This document shows, one piece after another, positions 47,096 through 58,296 of a stretch of DNA of 64,000 bases. Both the position numbers and the translations under genes were made by a program. The stretch's first letter is position 1, and each line of letters starts with the position of its first letter. The stretch is from Hyposmocoma kahamanoa (Eukaryota; Arthropoda; Insecta; Lepidoptera; Cosmopterigidae). Location: the NCBI RefSeq assembly GCF_003589595.1, contig NW_020653713.1, positions 2,241,551 to 2,305,550 on the forward strand, given 5' to 3'. The notes beneath the pieces were generated by a model. The model was not told the DNA's origin, did no database searches, and worked only from the letters and a program-made list of their open reading frames with translations.

Positions 47096-47537
47096 GGCCC
47101 CGCGCCCACTGACATGCTGATGGCTCGGCAGGGGATCCTTCGGTAGCCCTACATGCAAGCGAACACTGATGGCAATTATGCTGCAGTATCCCAAATACGC
47201 GGCATCCTTAAGCATGCCTGAGCGTCCTTAGGCATGCCCCGAAGCATTCCGTCGCGACATAGTGCTCACGACTGGTCCTGATCAGTCTTGCCGTGCGTGC
47301 CTCCCCTAGCCCCAAGCATCCCGAAGGCTGCCGAAGCATTCCCAAGGCTGCCGAGACATTCCGTAGGCGGCCGGCTTGGTATCTTTAAGTATGCCGCAGC
47401 TTTATTTTTGTAGCTACGAAGAATATCTTTAGAATTTGTTGAAAAAAAAACAACTATAATGATATAACTTTAAGGCATATTACCTTCCGTCCCCTAAAAA
47501 TCGTCTGCCGAGCCGTCCCGTCAGTGGGCGCCGGGCC
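47096..47537. mobile_element. GC-rich MITE with internal minisatellite (family M3), PIF/Harbinger-like ends
   Basis: 442 bp. The left end ggccccgcgcccactgac and inverted right end gtcagtgggcgccgggcc, followed on both sides by ggctcggcag / ctgccgagcc, give inverted repeats of about 40 bp. The flanks are TTA on the left and TCA on the right, close to the 3-bp target of PIF/Harbinger. The middle holds three 20-bp tandem units at 47314-47373 and earlier related words (aagcatgcc). It is much more GC-rich than its surroundings. No coding frame. Confidence 0.75.
47314..47373. repeat. 20-bp minisatellite, three units
   Basis: Units aagcatcccgaaggctgccg, aagcattcccaaggctgccg and agacattccgtaggcggccg in direct succession, inside the M3 element. 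Confidence 0.85.
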
Positions 47538-47589
47538 TCACGCAAGACACGATTTGCAAGACAAAAACATATGCATTTTATCATCAACA

Positions 47590-47805
47590 TCTACATCCCG
47601 GCTACAGCCACTACTGGGCATAAGCCTCCCGTAGTTTGTGCCATCCACCACGATCCTGTGCTAGTCTCACCCATCTACTGTCCGCAACTTTGACAATGTC
47701 GCCCAGCCGTCTCGCTACAGGACGGATGACGTTTCTATATCCATTTCTTGGCCACCATTGGCCTTGCCTTGCATGCCTCCCCTGCATTTGGCCATGCATT
47801 TTAAA
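47590..47805 (-). pseudogene. RTE-clade reverse transcriptase C-terminal fragment, minus strand
   Basis: The minus-strand frame reads WWPRNGYRNVIRPVARRLGD, then IVKVADSRWVRLAQDRGGWH and KLREAYAQ. The order 'D.VKVAG.RWMR.AQDR..W..LGEAYVQQW' is the RTE terminus. The 3' side ends in a gatgttgatgat-type tail near 47580. Only about the last 60 codons remain. Confidence 0.8.
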
Positions 47806-48671
47806 CCATTTTTTTTTATACATGACTTTACATTGAATAATTCAAATAAACAGCTCTATTATGCAGTAAAGTTTGTTAAAGACTTTCCGTATATAGTTAA
47901 ACAATTTCATTACATTTACAGTTACGTCATAAAAGCGTAATTGAACAGCTATATGAAACTTAACTAAACATAGACTATATTTTAATACCTTGCGTACACG
48001 ACTTTGCATATACAAAGGTAATTATGGTTAAAGAAGAAGACATAGGTTTATTACCGTAGGTTAGTGCCAAGATGTTAATTATCGTTGCTTTCTTATTCAG
48101 ATTTAACTAACATTGACTTAAAGCTAGCTGGAGAACCGAGTGTGTCATAATAGTATGAAATGTGAGGTTAAGTTTGAACACTACTTCGGCTCCACCACGG
48201 ATTTGTTGCCTCAAAGGTAAATAGCTGACAAACGGTGTTTTGGTAATTGGCAATACTCGCACTGAACTAGGATCTTTTGGCTTGCTGCTGGCAGCACACA
48301 AGTTATTCTTTTGTATTTTTGATTCGCTCTGGACCTTTTGGAGGGAAAAGTGTCGTTTTTATTTTGACTTTCAATTATTTTGTGAAATCTAGTTTAAAGT
48401 GGAATAGGATAGTGTTATTGTGCCTTAATCGAAGATTAAAACGCGAAATTATACGAATCTCGGACTAAAATACCCGTATCGGCCCGTTCTAAGGAATCCC
48501 GAGTCAATCCATGCGGCCATATTTACAGAAAAACTTATTTTTATGTTTTCGGCTGAAGGACTTTGTTTCCATGGCCAGAAAAAAATTAAAAAAAAAATCT
48601 TTTGAATTTCTTTTCATTTTTTTTTGTTAACAGCTGCAGTACTATTCAGAATTTTAAATTTCAAAAAGATG

Positions 48672-48893
48672 TTATGGACACTGCCACTGCGCCCCTCACT
48701 CTGAGAGTGTATTTTTTGTATGTAAGTATGTTACGCAATAACTCCGGCATTTGTGAACCGATTTTGATGATTCTTTTTATGTTGGAAAGAGGCAGCATTG
48801 GTCCCATTTAAATTTGAAGAAAATATTCCACCTCTAATGGTAGCAAACTTAGGGAAATAAATGTAATTCCTCCAACTTTTGAAGTCGGTTATT
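48672..48893 (-). repeat. Family B scrap followed by a minus-strand family H copy
   Basis: 48672-48705 has the family B words 'gacactgccactgcgccc' and 'ctcactctgag'. From about 48703 the inverse of family H follows: 'gttacgcaataactccggc', 'gaaccgattttgatgattct', 'ggtcccatttaaatttgaag', 'acttttgaagtcggtta' at the end (48893). Confidence 0.65.
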
Positions 48894-49770
48894 AAATTAT
48901 AAATATTTAATTTTCAAATCGTATTTTCTCAATTCCACCATTTTTCAGTTACGACAGTATTTGGTTCCATGTATAAAACTAAGCATGTGTTTTATTTTAC
49001 AAAGTTTCTCACTTGAGTAGCTGTCAGAAACACATTTGAAGTTGATGAATTTGTAAAAAAAAAACTATATTACAAAAGTCCTTGAGACAAACCTTTTAAT
49101 TAGAAGGGAAAGAAGACCAATGAAATGTATAATAGGGACGATAAAAATTTAAATATTGTCTTCGTTAACTAAACTTACACGCTTTATATAACTAAAATTG
49201 CTCGTACACTTGTAAAACCATTTCACTATATATTTTACTAGTCCCTCAAGGTGAGGTATCTGCCTTAGGCCGTTTGAAGGTGCCTAAAGTGGTCCCTGTA
49301 CACAATTCTGACGACGTTAGAATTGCCATTACTTTTAAGGCTCTACATCGTAATAAGAATTTGAATTAGTAATGTTGAAACAGCCCTTACAATACAATGC
49401 AAATACTCTTCATTACACACTAGAACAAATACAAAAACAAACAAAAGAGAGGATACAACAGGTCGCCCTATTGCTAAATAGCTATAAACAACAATAGATA
49501 ACTTCCGTGGTGATAGGATAACTTTAAAAAAAAACAATATTAACCAAAGGGTTAAATACAAGTACATACCGGGATATAAACCTGTAAATTGATAAGCAAC
49601 CGCACTCCCTCGACTATTACTGCTGTCAACTCAACGTTGAGTTTAATAAACAAAAAGCATTTCTAATACTACATTGATACCAATTAGTTGTAAACAAAAA
49701 ACGATTCATCGATAAGATCACAAGATAGGTGTACACACTGAGCTTATGCATAATTTCAGTGCAAAGTAAC

Positions 49771-50197
49771 TAAAAAAACCGACCTCAAAAGTACGTGGAA
49801 TTACACGCATTTGTTTAGTTTTATTGAAATATCCTTAAATTCGCCGCTATACAGGACTTGACACTGGAGATAATAAAAATCGGTTCTCACTACTCAAAGA
49901 ATATTGAGAAAAAAACGTCTTGAATTGGAGAAATAGCAAAATCAACCATTAAAATCATTGCTCCTTAAGAAAATTTAGGCGCTATTTATAAAAATGAATC
50001 TTCATGCGTGAACAGCCACCCTTAGAGGTGGATGATTTCCTTCTAAATGAAATGGGACCACTATGGAAGTACCCCATTTCCAACAAAAAAAGAATCATGA
50101 AAATCGGTTCACAAATACCGGAGTTATCGCGTAACATACATACAAAAAAAAACATACAGTCGAATTAAGAACCACCTCCTTTTTTGAAGTCGGTTAA
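49771..50197 (+). mobile_element. Repeat family H, full-length-like copy (427 bp)
   Basis: Begins aaaaaaccgacctcaaaagt and ends cctccttttttgaagtcggt followed by taaaaag. The ends are imperfect inverted repeats of about 18 bp. Internal words 'cttagaggtggatgatttcc', 'gaatcatgaaaatcggttca', 'ccggagttatcgcgtaacat' are shared with 42446-42654 and 48703-48893. Confidence 0.7.
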
Positions 50198-50787
50198 AAA
50201 GGCAGCCGAAGTTGCGCACGAGCACCAGAAAATATAACACAAAGAGAATGTGACAAAGGGGCAAGAGAAAGAAGAAGAAAATACAATCGTTCATCCAGCT
50301 TGAATAACGAAAAATCTTCATCAGCTGATCCAGATAACAAATGTTCCAAATGAACCAACAGACAAATAGCTAAGATCTCTCTTCCGTCAACAAATTCTTG
50401 TCATGAAAGGGCAATAATTAATACATGTACCTAAAGAGAAAATCGTTTCGTAATCCACACCTAACACAATGAAGTCGAAATTAAAGTGTAAATGATCTTT
50501 GGGGCAAACAATTGCTCATTTCTGCGGGGATACTCCGCGTCCCACGGCGAATTTGAGCAAAACAGTTGTGCAACAATGCGGCTAGGGAAAGGCGGGTGTG
50601 AAATTAATGTTTATTTATCACTCGCGAAGTTATCAGCGTTGCGTTTTTTATTTTCAATGGAGTTATTTTTGTGCTCTTACGTTTGTTTCCATAATCATAA
50701 CATGATCTGCTTTCTCGTCTTTTATACAGCGTGTTCAAAGAGTAAAAGATTCTGCATATGGGAAACGAACAAGTTCTGTGCCTGATG

Positions 50788-51235
50788 TTAAGAGCTCTCA
50801 TGCCAAAAAAGTTTTGACGTTGGCTCCGCCCAAATTTGTGAAACAAATATATGCCTGAAGTTCGCGTGACATGCGACAGGAGATGTTGAATTTTGCGCAT
50901 TAAAAGTACCAAATTCGTTTTAGCGGAATAACTCTAAAACTAAAGGGATTAAAAAAACATCCGTAGTGACAGTTCTCGATCATGCATAAATATAATTAAT
51001 TATCTAATTTTTGTCCTAATAACCTGTAGCATGAATCGAAAAAATGTGAAAATTAGAGGTCATTTCGTGATTTTTATCTATCGAGGAAACTTTATTGTTT
51101 TATGTTTCTGATTAGTGTCTATGCTTGAATATATCGTGTAGTTACACATACAATATTTTATTTTTAACTTTAAAGTGGATATACCCCTCTAAAATGAAAT
51201 CGAAGATTAGGAATTTTTCCTCTGCCCCCTCTTAA
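50788..51235 (-). mobile_element. TTAA-flanked MITE (family M1), copy 2, inverted
   Basis: 448 bp with TTAA at 50788-50791 and 51232-51235. It is the reverse complement of 10042-10497; a ~100-bp block next to the 50.8-kb end is identical. The outermost bases at that end read agagctctcatgcc where copy 1 has agggagcatgcc in the same sense, so one terminus has been altered. Confidence 0.8.
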
Positions 51236-51263
51236 GGGATACGCTCGTTTATATCACACCCGA

Positions 51264-51491
51264 TATTGACTTACAAATAAATGGACGACGGGTCTAATAC
51301 AAAAACCACGAAAAAAATGTCCCAAGTCAACCTATTCGAAATTTAAATTGTAATGTCATCGCAGTATCGCGCTGTCAGTAGAACAAATGAAGACTAAAGC
51401 GGAGTTTGGCGCTCTGTATACGATTTTAGCGCCTTACAAGTGCGGACACTTTTTAGCGCGGACCCGACGTCCATATAATTGTAAGTCAATG
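51264..51491. mobile_element. hAT-like MITE (family M2), copy 2
   Basis: 228 bp, ends tattgacttacaa / ttgtaagtcaatg, flanked by a perfect 8-bp duplication acacccga (51256-51263 and 51492-51499). It lies within the family B copy at 50750-51705. Confidence 0.9.
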
Positions 51492-52007
51492 ACACCCGAG
51501 CTTTAAATCGCAAAAATCTAAAGGACACTGCCACTGCGCGTGTCACCCCAAGACAAGTATTATTTGATTGTAATTTCACCAGCACCCTTACTCTCCTAAA
51601 CCGGAAGGCAGTAATGCTCACATTACTGCTTGGCGGCAGAAATAGACAGGGTGGCACTACTGCCCTGGACGTACTCTTTCACAAGGCGATCTACTGCTGC
51701 TAAAGGATTGAATAGGCATCCTCGGGGTGAGCTCGTCCTATCTTTACACCAGGGCTCACTCTATCGCGTGTGATCAGCGTACAGGATCGGGCGCGGGAAA
51801 GCCTGCACGCGCAATTTGAAGTTTTTTAAACTAACGTTCTTTTGCGCGCGATTCCTCTTGTTCGTTTTTGTTACAACGAAAAGAGCGTTCGTGTAAAGTC
51901 TTATCGAGCAGGATAGACCGCTTGAAACTGGCACGTGTTGGAGTGCGCAACTGATGGACGCAATTACGCGATATTTCCCGTTTCTTTCCAACGATTTACA
52001 CAAGAAT

Positions 52008-52296
52008 CATTTATTCCATAGGTAAAACAAATTAACACTTGAAAACGTCACATTTAAACTACTCCTCGTTTACTACGCTGACTTCCCTGAGAAGAACGAG
52101 CAAGAAACTCTGGGGATTGCTCTTTTCAATCAAACTTAAATGCTATGGAATACACTTTATCTAATATGTAATCTTCAATTTTGTAATATGACTTTAATGT
52201 AGTATTTTTAATGTCGTGGTACCATGAATCTGGACTTAGCTCTAAGGTTAATATTATGGATATCTTCTTTCTTATTGAAATTATGTACACACGCGC
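52008..52296 (-). pseudogene. Jockey-like 3' end, same family as 23870-24425
   Basis: Shares 'catttattccataggtaaaa', 'tacgctgacttccctgagaa', 'aacgagcaagaaactctggg', 'tcttcaattttgtaatatga', 'gtggtaccatgaatctggac' and 'aatattatggatatcttctt'. Compared with 23870-24425 it lacks part of the coding end and lacks the nested 68-bp piece. No intact frame. Confidence 0.75.
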
Positions 52297-52315
52297 GCTC
52301 AATCGCGCATGATTA

Positions 52316-52705
52316 TTAGTTCAGTTTTTTTTCTTTCTTCTTGTCCCTGCAAGCTATCTTGTCGACATTTAGCCGGGGGTTAAACATTTGGTCTAAGACG
52401 TGCATGGTACATTGCCCACCGACATGTCCATCACATTGTGAATCATTTTCACTTTGAAAAAGATCTTGGGTAACTTGTCTCTTTAATCTTTGAAACGTTT
52501 GATTAGACTGTTTTGCCATTAAGTTTCTTGCAAGTAAGTTAAGGTGCCTTTGTAAGCGTTTGGAATAAGCAAGCAGCGAGTGTTAAATCCCCTCTTTTAC
52601 GGTTTTAATTGCCAAGTCATGGTGAAGCCGTTGATTTGTCATGTACCAAGGTGCTCCAGTGATTATACTTAGCACTTCCGATTGAAATTTTTGCAGTATT
52701 AGTTC
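52316..52705 (-). pseudogene. Jockey-type reverse transcriptase C-terminus, second family
   Basis: Minus-strand frame: ILQKFQSEVLSIITGAPWYM, TNQRLHHDLAIKTVKEGI, stop, HSLLAYSKRLQRHLNLLARN, LMAKQSNQTFQRLKRQVTQD. The words 'Q.FQSK.LR.I..APWYV.N..IH.DL.I.TV.EEI' and 'Y..RL..HPN.LA..L' mark the end of many insect jockey reverse transcriptases. One in-frame stop is present. The last 40 residues (to 52316) are not recognised. Confidence 0.8.
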
Positions 52706-52927
52706 AGTTAATATAAAAAAAGAAATTATTGAACAACCTGTATTACAACCACTTACATACAACTTAATTTCTGTTAATTCGCTGTATTATTTCCTAAACA
52801 AGATTAGTCTAATTACATAGTGTTAAGTGGCTGGCGGTCTGTGAAGGGAAACTGTGACCTACGACTGTAAAATTGCAGCGGGTAAGTTCCTCTAAGTGCA
52901 TTCCCACAGTAATAACAATGGCAACCA

Positions 52928-53110
52928 GTGCTTCTACCATGAGATTATAGTGACAGGTATCGCTAGCGACCGCGTAAAATGTTTGTATACAAAATATTGG
53001 TACTTCTTGTGACCGTTAGAGGAGCTTTATAATTTGTCCTACAAATTTGTGAAACAATTTACGCGGCCGCTAGCAACAACTGTCACACAGTAAACTCGTG
53101 GTAGAGGCAT
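52928..53110. mobile_element. Fold-back MITE with ~55-bp inverted arms
   Basis: Left arm 'gtgcttctaccatgag', 'tagtgacaggtatcgctagc', 'gaccgcgtaaaatgttt'; right arm inverted 'aaacaatttacgcggccgc', 'tagcaacaactgtcacacag', 'ctcgtggtagaggca'. The arms are separated by about 65 bp. No target duplication is evident. Confidence 0.65.
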
Positions 53111-53553
53111 AGATCTTGTATAGAGTTAACTCGACTAAAACCAAGTCAAGTTTTCATTGGCTAATGTCTCTTAAATAATGAATGACCTTAAAAAATGTGT
53201 TTCACAAAGTTAAGTCGATATAGGTAAATAATAATAGAGTGCCAGATAACCATAGCAATTTTTTTGAGACCTGATATCTTAAACTAGGAAATTCCGTACT
53301 CCATGAGTTGAGCAAGCTAACCAACGATATTCACTTCGGAGCATGACTCAGAACACCAAGACAAGAACTAATTTTGAAAAAATCTTCGAATTTGCGCCTA
53401 AAATTTTAACTGCTGGATCACCAAGATTGTAGTAGGAGCCATATTACATAAAATATTGTAATCTATATACTAAACTTTTCATCGGAATAGAAATACAGAA
53501 CCTCGAAATAAATACACGAAAACATTGACTTGCGAAAGAACTTAATTACAGAT

Positions 53554-53839
53554 CATTGACTTACAAATAAATGGACGACGGGTCTAATACAAAAACCACG
53601 AAAAAAATGTACCAAGACAACCTATTTAAACGTAGTGACATGTAAAGGAATATGAAAAAGCTAAAACGTTGAATTTAAATTGTAATGTCATCGCAGTAGT
53701 GTCTAATTTTGCTTGCTTCGTTGTCAGTCGAACAAACGAAGACTAAAGCGTGAATGACGCTCTGTATACGATTTTAACGCCCTATAAATTCGGACACTTT
53801 ATAGCGCAGACCCGACGTCCATATAATTATAAGTCAATG
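53554..53839. mobile_element. hAT-like MITE (family M2), copy 3, longer form
   Basis: 286 bp with the same ends (cattgacttacaa / ttataagtcaatg) as copies 1 and 2. It has about 60 bp more, in two blocks near 53628-53672 and 53700-53725, and more substitutions. No clean 8-bp duplication remains. It may represent the older form from which the 228-bp form was deleted. Confidence 0.8.
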
Positions 53840-54100
53840 CACGAAAAGGATTAAAGGATTACAGTAACTGATGGAATAATTGAGTCAAAAACTTTGAAAG
53901 ATGACAAAATTTCACGGAGTGTATTCTAATGATTGTTACGCCATCTTTAAGCGGATTTGCGTAATATTTCATAAATATTACTTGTCACTATAACTAAGCG
54001 CCTTAACCCCCCAAGCCTGCACCCCCCGGTGCATGGAAGGAGCCTACCCGCATGATGTACCATTTGTTTCGTGTACGTCTATTGCACCCTTTTTTTCTCT

Positions 54101-54292
54101 TCACTCAACATAGCTCCGCACTAGGGAAACCCTGTGTCGCGGGTGCCTTGGACACACACATAGACAACCACAAATTACACCCAAACTCACTAGAGAACTA
54201 AATGTAGGCCGTACAAATACTTCTCCCGGTCCGGGAATCGAACCTGGGACCTCTGCGTGACAGTAATAGTAACCGTTCGGCCACGAAGGCAG
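54101..54292 (-). repeat. tRNA-derived SINE
   Basis: On the minus strand the head starts gccttcgtggccgaacgg. The A box tggccgaacgg (54273-54283) and a perfect B box ggttcgattcc (54234-54244) lie about 30 nt apart. The body continues 'tttgtggttgtctatgtgtg', 'ggcacccgcgacacagggtt', 'tagtgcggagctatgttgag'. A 5'-truncated piece of the same family is at 25361-25449. The head does not fold as a full tRNA because its 3' acceptor strand is absent. Confidence 0.82.
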
Positions 54293-54569
54293 TTAATCTT
54301 TATGCGTACGATCGAGGCTGGAGTGGCTCGGTTATGTGGAACTTCTCCCCTCATAGCGCAGTAAAACTCCACCGGCGTTGCCCGCAAGGTCGGGTGTTAT
54401 AGGTGCCGAGGGATCCCGAAGATTCGACCACAACGACACCCGCACGTCTATCGCAACCTAGGCAACAATCGGAGAGGACATTTCGCCGATTGACAAACCC
54501 TTTCACCATGATGGCAAGCATAATATGCCAGTGATACGATAAGAAGATGTCCTTGATGTCTAATCCATC

Positions 54570-54685
54570 TCAGTCAGTCATGACCATAAAATCTGTAAGA
54601 AGCTCGAAACATTGTTTGAAAAAACAAATATACGCGATTTTTAATCTAAAAAATACTTTCGTTTCCAATTAGGTGTCGCCTTGGG
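54570..54685 (+). repeat. Repeat family A copy
   Basis: 'cagtcatgaccataaaatct', 'agctcgaaacattgtttga', 'aaatatacgcgatttttaat', 'tactttcgtttccaattag'. Confidence 0.6.
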
Positions 54686-54699
54686 AACAGAGCCCAACG

Positions 54700-57340
54700 G
54701 GATCAGTGGAGTGATAGTTCAAAAAGAAATAAATCAAACACAATACAATTACAGCACGTGATATCTTAATACAATTGTGGCAGAAAACGAAAGTGCTCTA
54801 ACACTTTCGACGAGGAACAGAAGTCAAAACAGTGCAATAAATCAACATCAAACGGAGATTACATCTCGGCCGATGTTACAGCACGATCTCGCAATCACTA
54901 CCGTAGCAGTAATGCACATATTTATGCAAATAAAAAAGTTTTATTGTATTGTAAGATTGAACACAGAGTTCGAAGACCGGCTAATAATTTCTTGAATACG
55001 TTTGACTAAAGCTTTCTACGTAACTTTTCAATATAAAGCTTGAATCTATTGTATAAATAATATAATAAATAGATATGGAACAAGAATAACAAAACTAGAT
55101 TTGTCTTTACAAACCTAAGTTCGTTATTGGTACCACCTTTTGTAAGGCTTTAGCTATATATGTACATATAAAAATAAATGTTCGGACTTAGTAAAATTAT
55201 TTCGGTAAATAACGAACTAATACTGTATACGTGTGTTATAACAAGGGTAACTAAAACATTTGCAAAATTTATCAGAAAAAAGTTCAAAACTGACCAGGAT
55301 TGGACGACCTCAGTGACCCAACGATTTACACTGTGGACGCTGGATCAAAAGGTCCCCGAGGGACCAATTTGGGGAATGAACTTCTACAAATTGGTTCTGG
55401 CCATGATTTTTTTTTAGTGATACCCCGGAAATAAATCCGTTGCTCTGGTACTCATAGTTTGACACCAGGTGAAAAATAGAAATGATAAAATCAATGATTA
55501 TATAGACAAGAACGAAAGCATGGTGTAATTCCAGTTATTACATGTTTACAGAATAAATCATCAATCACCTTACGAATGTGTAGCAATATTAACCATTGTG
55601 ACGATTCCAAGTGTAAGTTCTCCTTCTGTTACAGATTGTGCGGATAACGAACCTGGACTGAAAATGTTGTATCAAAATTTTAGAATGTAGTCATGTAAGA
55701 ACACCACTACATTCTAAAACTTTGAATAATAATTATACTGCGTCAATATTTTTGAAGCAAATTACACAGTTGCGGCAAAATTACAATCGCCTATTCGAAA
55801 ATCGTAATCATATTAGGGGTGTAAAGGTAAAACAAGACAGTTGTCGCAATATTGGCAATTGCAACAGGTCAATCGCGAAAAATATAGTACGCTTGTATTT
55901 TGCTAAACTAGTCTACCAAGATACGCCAAAGTTGATCAGATTATGTTTCAACCATTACTGATTTTCAGACAAAAAATTCTCTATTAGACTAGCAATCACT
56001 GGATGCAGGTTTCTTATAATTTGTGCCTTATGCGTTGTATTGTTCATAAATACTTTGGCATTTTAATTGTCGTTTCTACTCGTGTGTTTACGTTCTTTTC
56101 TTTTATTGCGTTGTAAGTCAAATACAGTGCACAAACCAACGACAAGACGCCATCTTCCGATTTGAAGCGATACGAATGACGTTTTTTACATTTTTATTAC
56201 TTACCAAAATTTTTCACCGGCTTAAGCCGATTTCAGGTTAGCTAGTCCGGTGGAACCTTCACTGGATATTTGGACATAAGATCGCCTTATTTGCTCAACG
56301 TCTTGAGATGGCCAATAATAATTTGAATTCGAATTGTTTTGTTGTATACAAATTTTGGGATTCTTAGCAAAGTGTCGACATTCTTTCTTCATATAGATTG
56401 TTTAGACAATTAATATTTTCTGCTCAGACTATACTACGTATTGATATCTATTTTACTACACCCTCCCTATAATTTGTAGGCCGTACACCCACTTCAGCCA
56501 ATTTCAAGTGCTTTTACAACATTGTACAAACGTCTTCATAGGTAATCTTCTGCAATTTAGTTGAGTACATCGATTATCGTCGCTTCCTCCCACATAGGAT
56601 TCAATGATTTGATGTCGAAATTAAATAAAAGCTTAAATTATTTGCTAATTTTATTGGCAGCGAAAGTGGACTCTCGCTTTCTATCCTAAACCGTGGAATG
56701 AGAGCTAGTGGCAAAGGCAGCATAGTCCCGTGGGTGGATACCGAGTAATCGATAGCACGCGAATCGCCAACGCCTAATCGATTAGCGGAATCACCTTTTT
56801 AAGTTTACTGTTGTTACGTTTCTACTTATGTTGGGCAATATTTGATAATATTTGGATGCAGCTTTAGGCTTTTGGTGCTCATGTTCAAAATCTATGCCAA
56901 CAACATCACATTTGGTCGGTGACCAAATTCGCATGACCCTCTAGTTGAAAAATTAAATGTACGATGTGAGAACTACTGGTTTTTAAGTAAGGTCTTGTAG
57001 GCGGATAACTGGTATGAAAACTGATACAGCCTCGCAGATCGCCCACGTTAAGATCAATATGAAAAAATGGAATTGGCGTCGTCAGTTTACTTTCGATGTC
57101 GTTTAGAGTTTGTTTAAAGATGTAGGCAATTGGGTACAGGTCGGATGAAATTAGATACTTATTAATCAGACAAAGAACAAGAAATAATAATACATTATAA
57201 AAGCCTCAATCCGAGAGGAAAATCCCTTGCGATTACGAGCATTGACGCATTAATAATTCCTCTAATCAATACGATAATGACTAGGTACTGACATTCACAA
57301 AGATCGCCTAATAATGCCTAGGTTTTGAACCACATCCTTT
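54700..57340. other. Long stretch with nothing recognised
   Basis: AT-rich intronic DNA. The frames at 54777, 55178 and 55722 (+) have no known domain, splice context or partner copy. Confidence 0.5.
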
Positions 57341-57349
57341 GAAATGAAA

Positions 57350-57810
57350 AAAATATATTGGATCAAAAATCGTATATATTCTCTTCTTCTTCTTTTTCAT
57401 CAAACAAACCAACATCTTAAGCACTTTATACATCCCACGGTCATGGCTGTATGGTCAAACGGAATGTAAGCGATTTAAAAAGTTCCAAAAATATTAGATT
57501 GAAACTTTGCTACATTGGTTTATTTTCTACTTCCTCAGTTTGATATAGGCATTTTGCTTAGGGAAGCGTGCATTTAAAGTCATTTAGAAACTGGGCCCCA
57601 AAGAGTATCTGGGAGATAAGTTTTAAGAAATTAACATCCTCATGCCTGGTATCACACATAATAATAATACACTTCTATGAAAATGTAATTTGTTGGAAAT
57701 GAAACTACTTTTTCGAATCGGACTCAACCGTGACCTTAGAACCTGTAAAAAGCACGAAACGTTGGTTATTTTTTTAAAGAATATACGCGATTATATATAG
57801 ATAAGTAGAT
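57350..57810. repeat. Two family A copies in opposite orientation
   Basis: 57350-57480 is minus-strand ('tcaaacaaaccaacatctta', 'atcccacggtcatggctg', preceded by cttcttcttctt). 57695-57810 carries 'aaactactttttcgaatcg' and then plus-strand words 'gtgaccttagaacctgtaaa' and 'gcacgaaacgttggttat', so two copies meet there. Confidence 0.55.
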
Positions 57811-58296
57811 CCCAAAAAAGTTACTAATGTAAAATAATCGTGAAAACCAAAGTACTCGATACAACTTTTAATGGTTAATAATATTGAATTGAGACGTTAT
57901 CCTGGCTATCTCACGGCACTCTACAACGAATCAATACAGCCTTGCGCATCGCCCACACTCCAATCTATATCTGGACGCGTTCTTAGCAGGTTGGCAATTC
58001 ACTTTCGATATCATTCTACAAACAATCGTAGTCTTCGTGATTGATTTGTTTTATGTTCAACAAGGGAATATGATGAATGAATAATAGTCTAGTCGGAAGA
58101 GCGCTGATCTCCTATACATAAAGTTCTTCCTTCGACTACCACTCAGGGGCTACACATAACGATAGAAGTAGTAATAACGACACGATAGAATACCAGAGAA
58201 ATTAAGAACATGTCATACGCGTTCGAGGAAGTACTAGTCAGCTCTTGACCCGCATTGAACCAACAGGGTGCAATTTGTCCTAAACTGTCACGGCAT

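Larger units (their letters stand above)
50750..51705 (+). repeat. Repeat family B copy interrupted by two different MITEs
   Basis: The family B start 'aacgaacaagttctgtgcct' + gatg is followed by MITE M1 (50788-51235). Family B resumes for about 25 bp (gggatacgctcg, near the usual gcgatacgcct), is cut again by MITE M2 (51264-51491), and then continues 'gctttaaatcgcaaaaatct', 'cagcacccttactctcc', 'attactgcttggcggcagaa', 'gtactctttcacaagg' to about 51705. Confidence 0.75.

Noticed and set aside
58090..58145. tRNA-like stretch 'tagtcggaagagcgctgatc' ... 'ccttcgactacc'
   Set aside because: Both boxes deviate from consensus and the arms do not pair; too weak to list.
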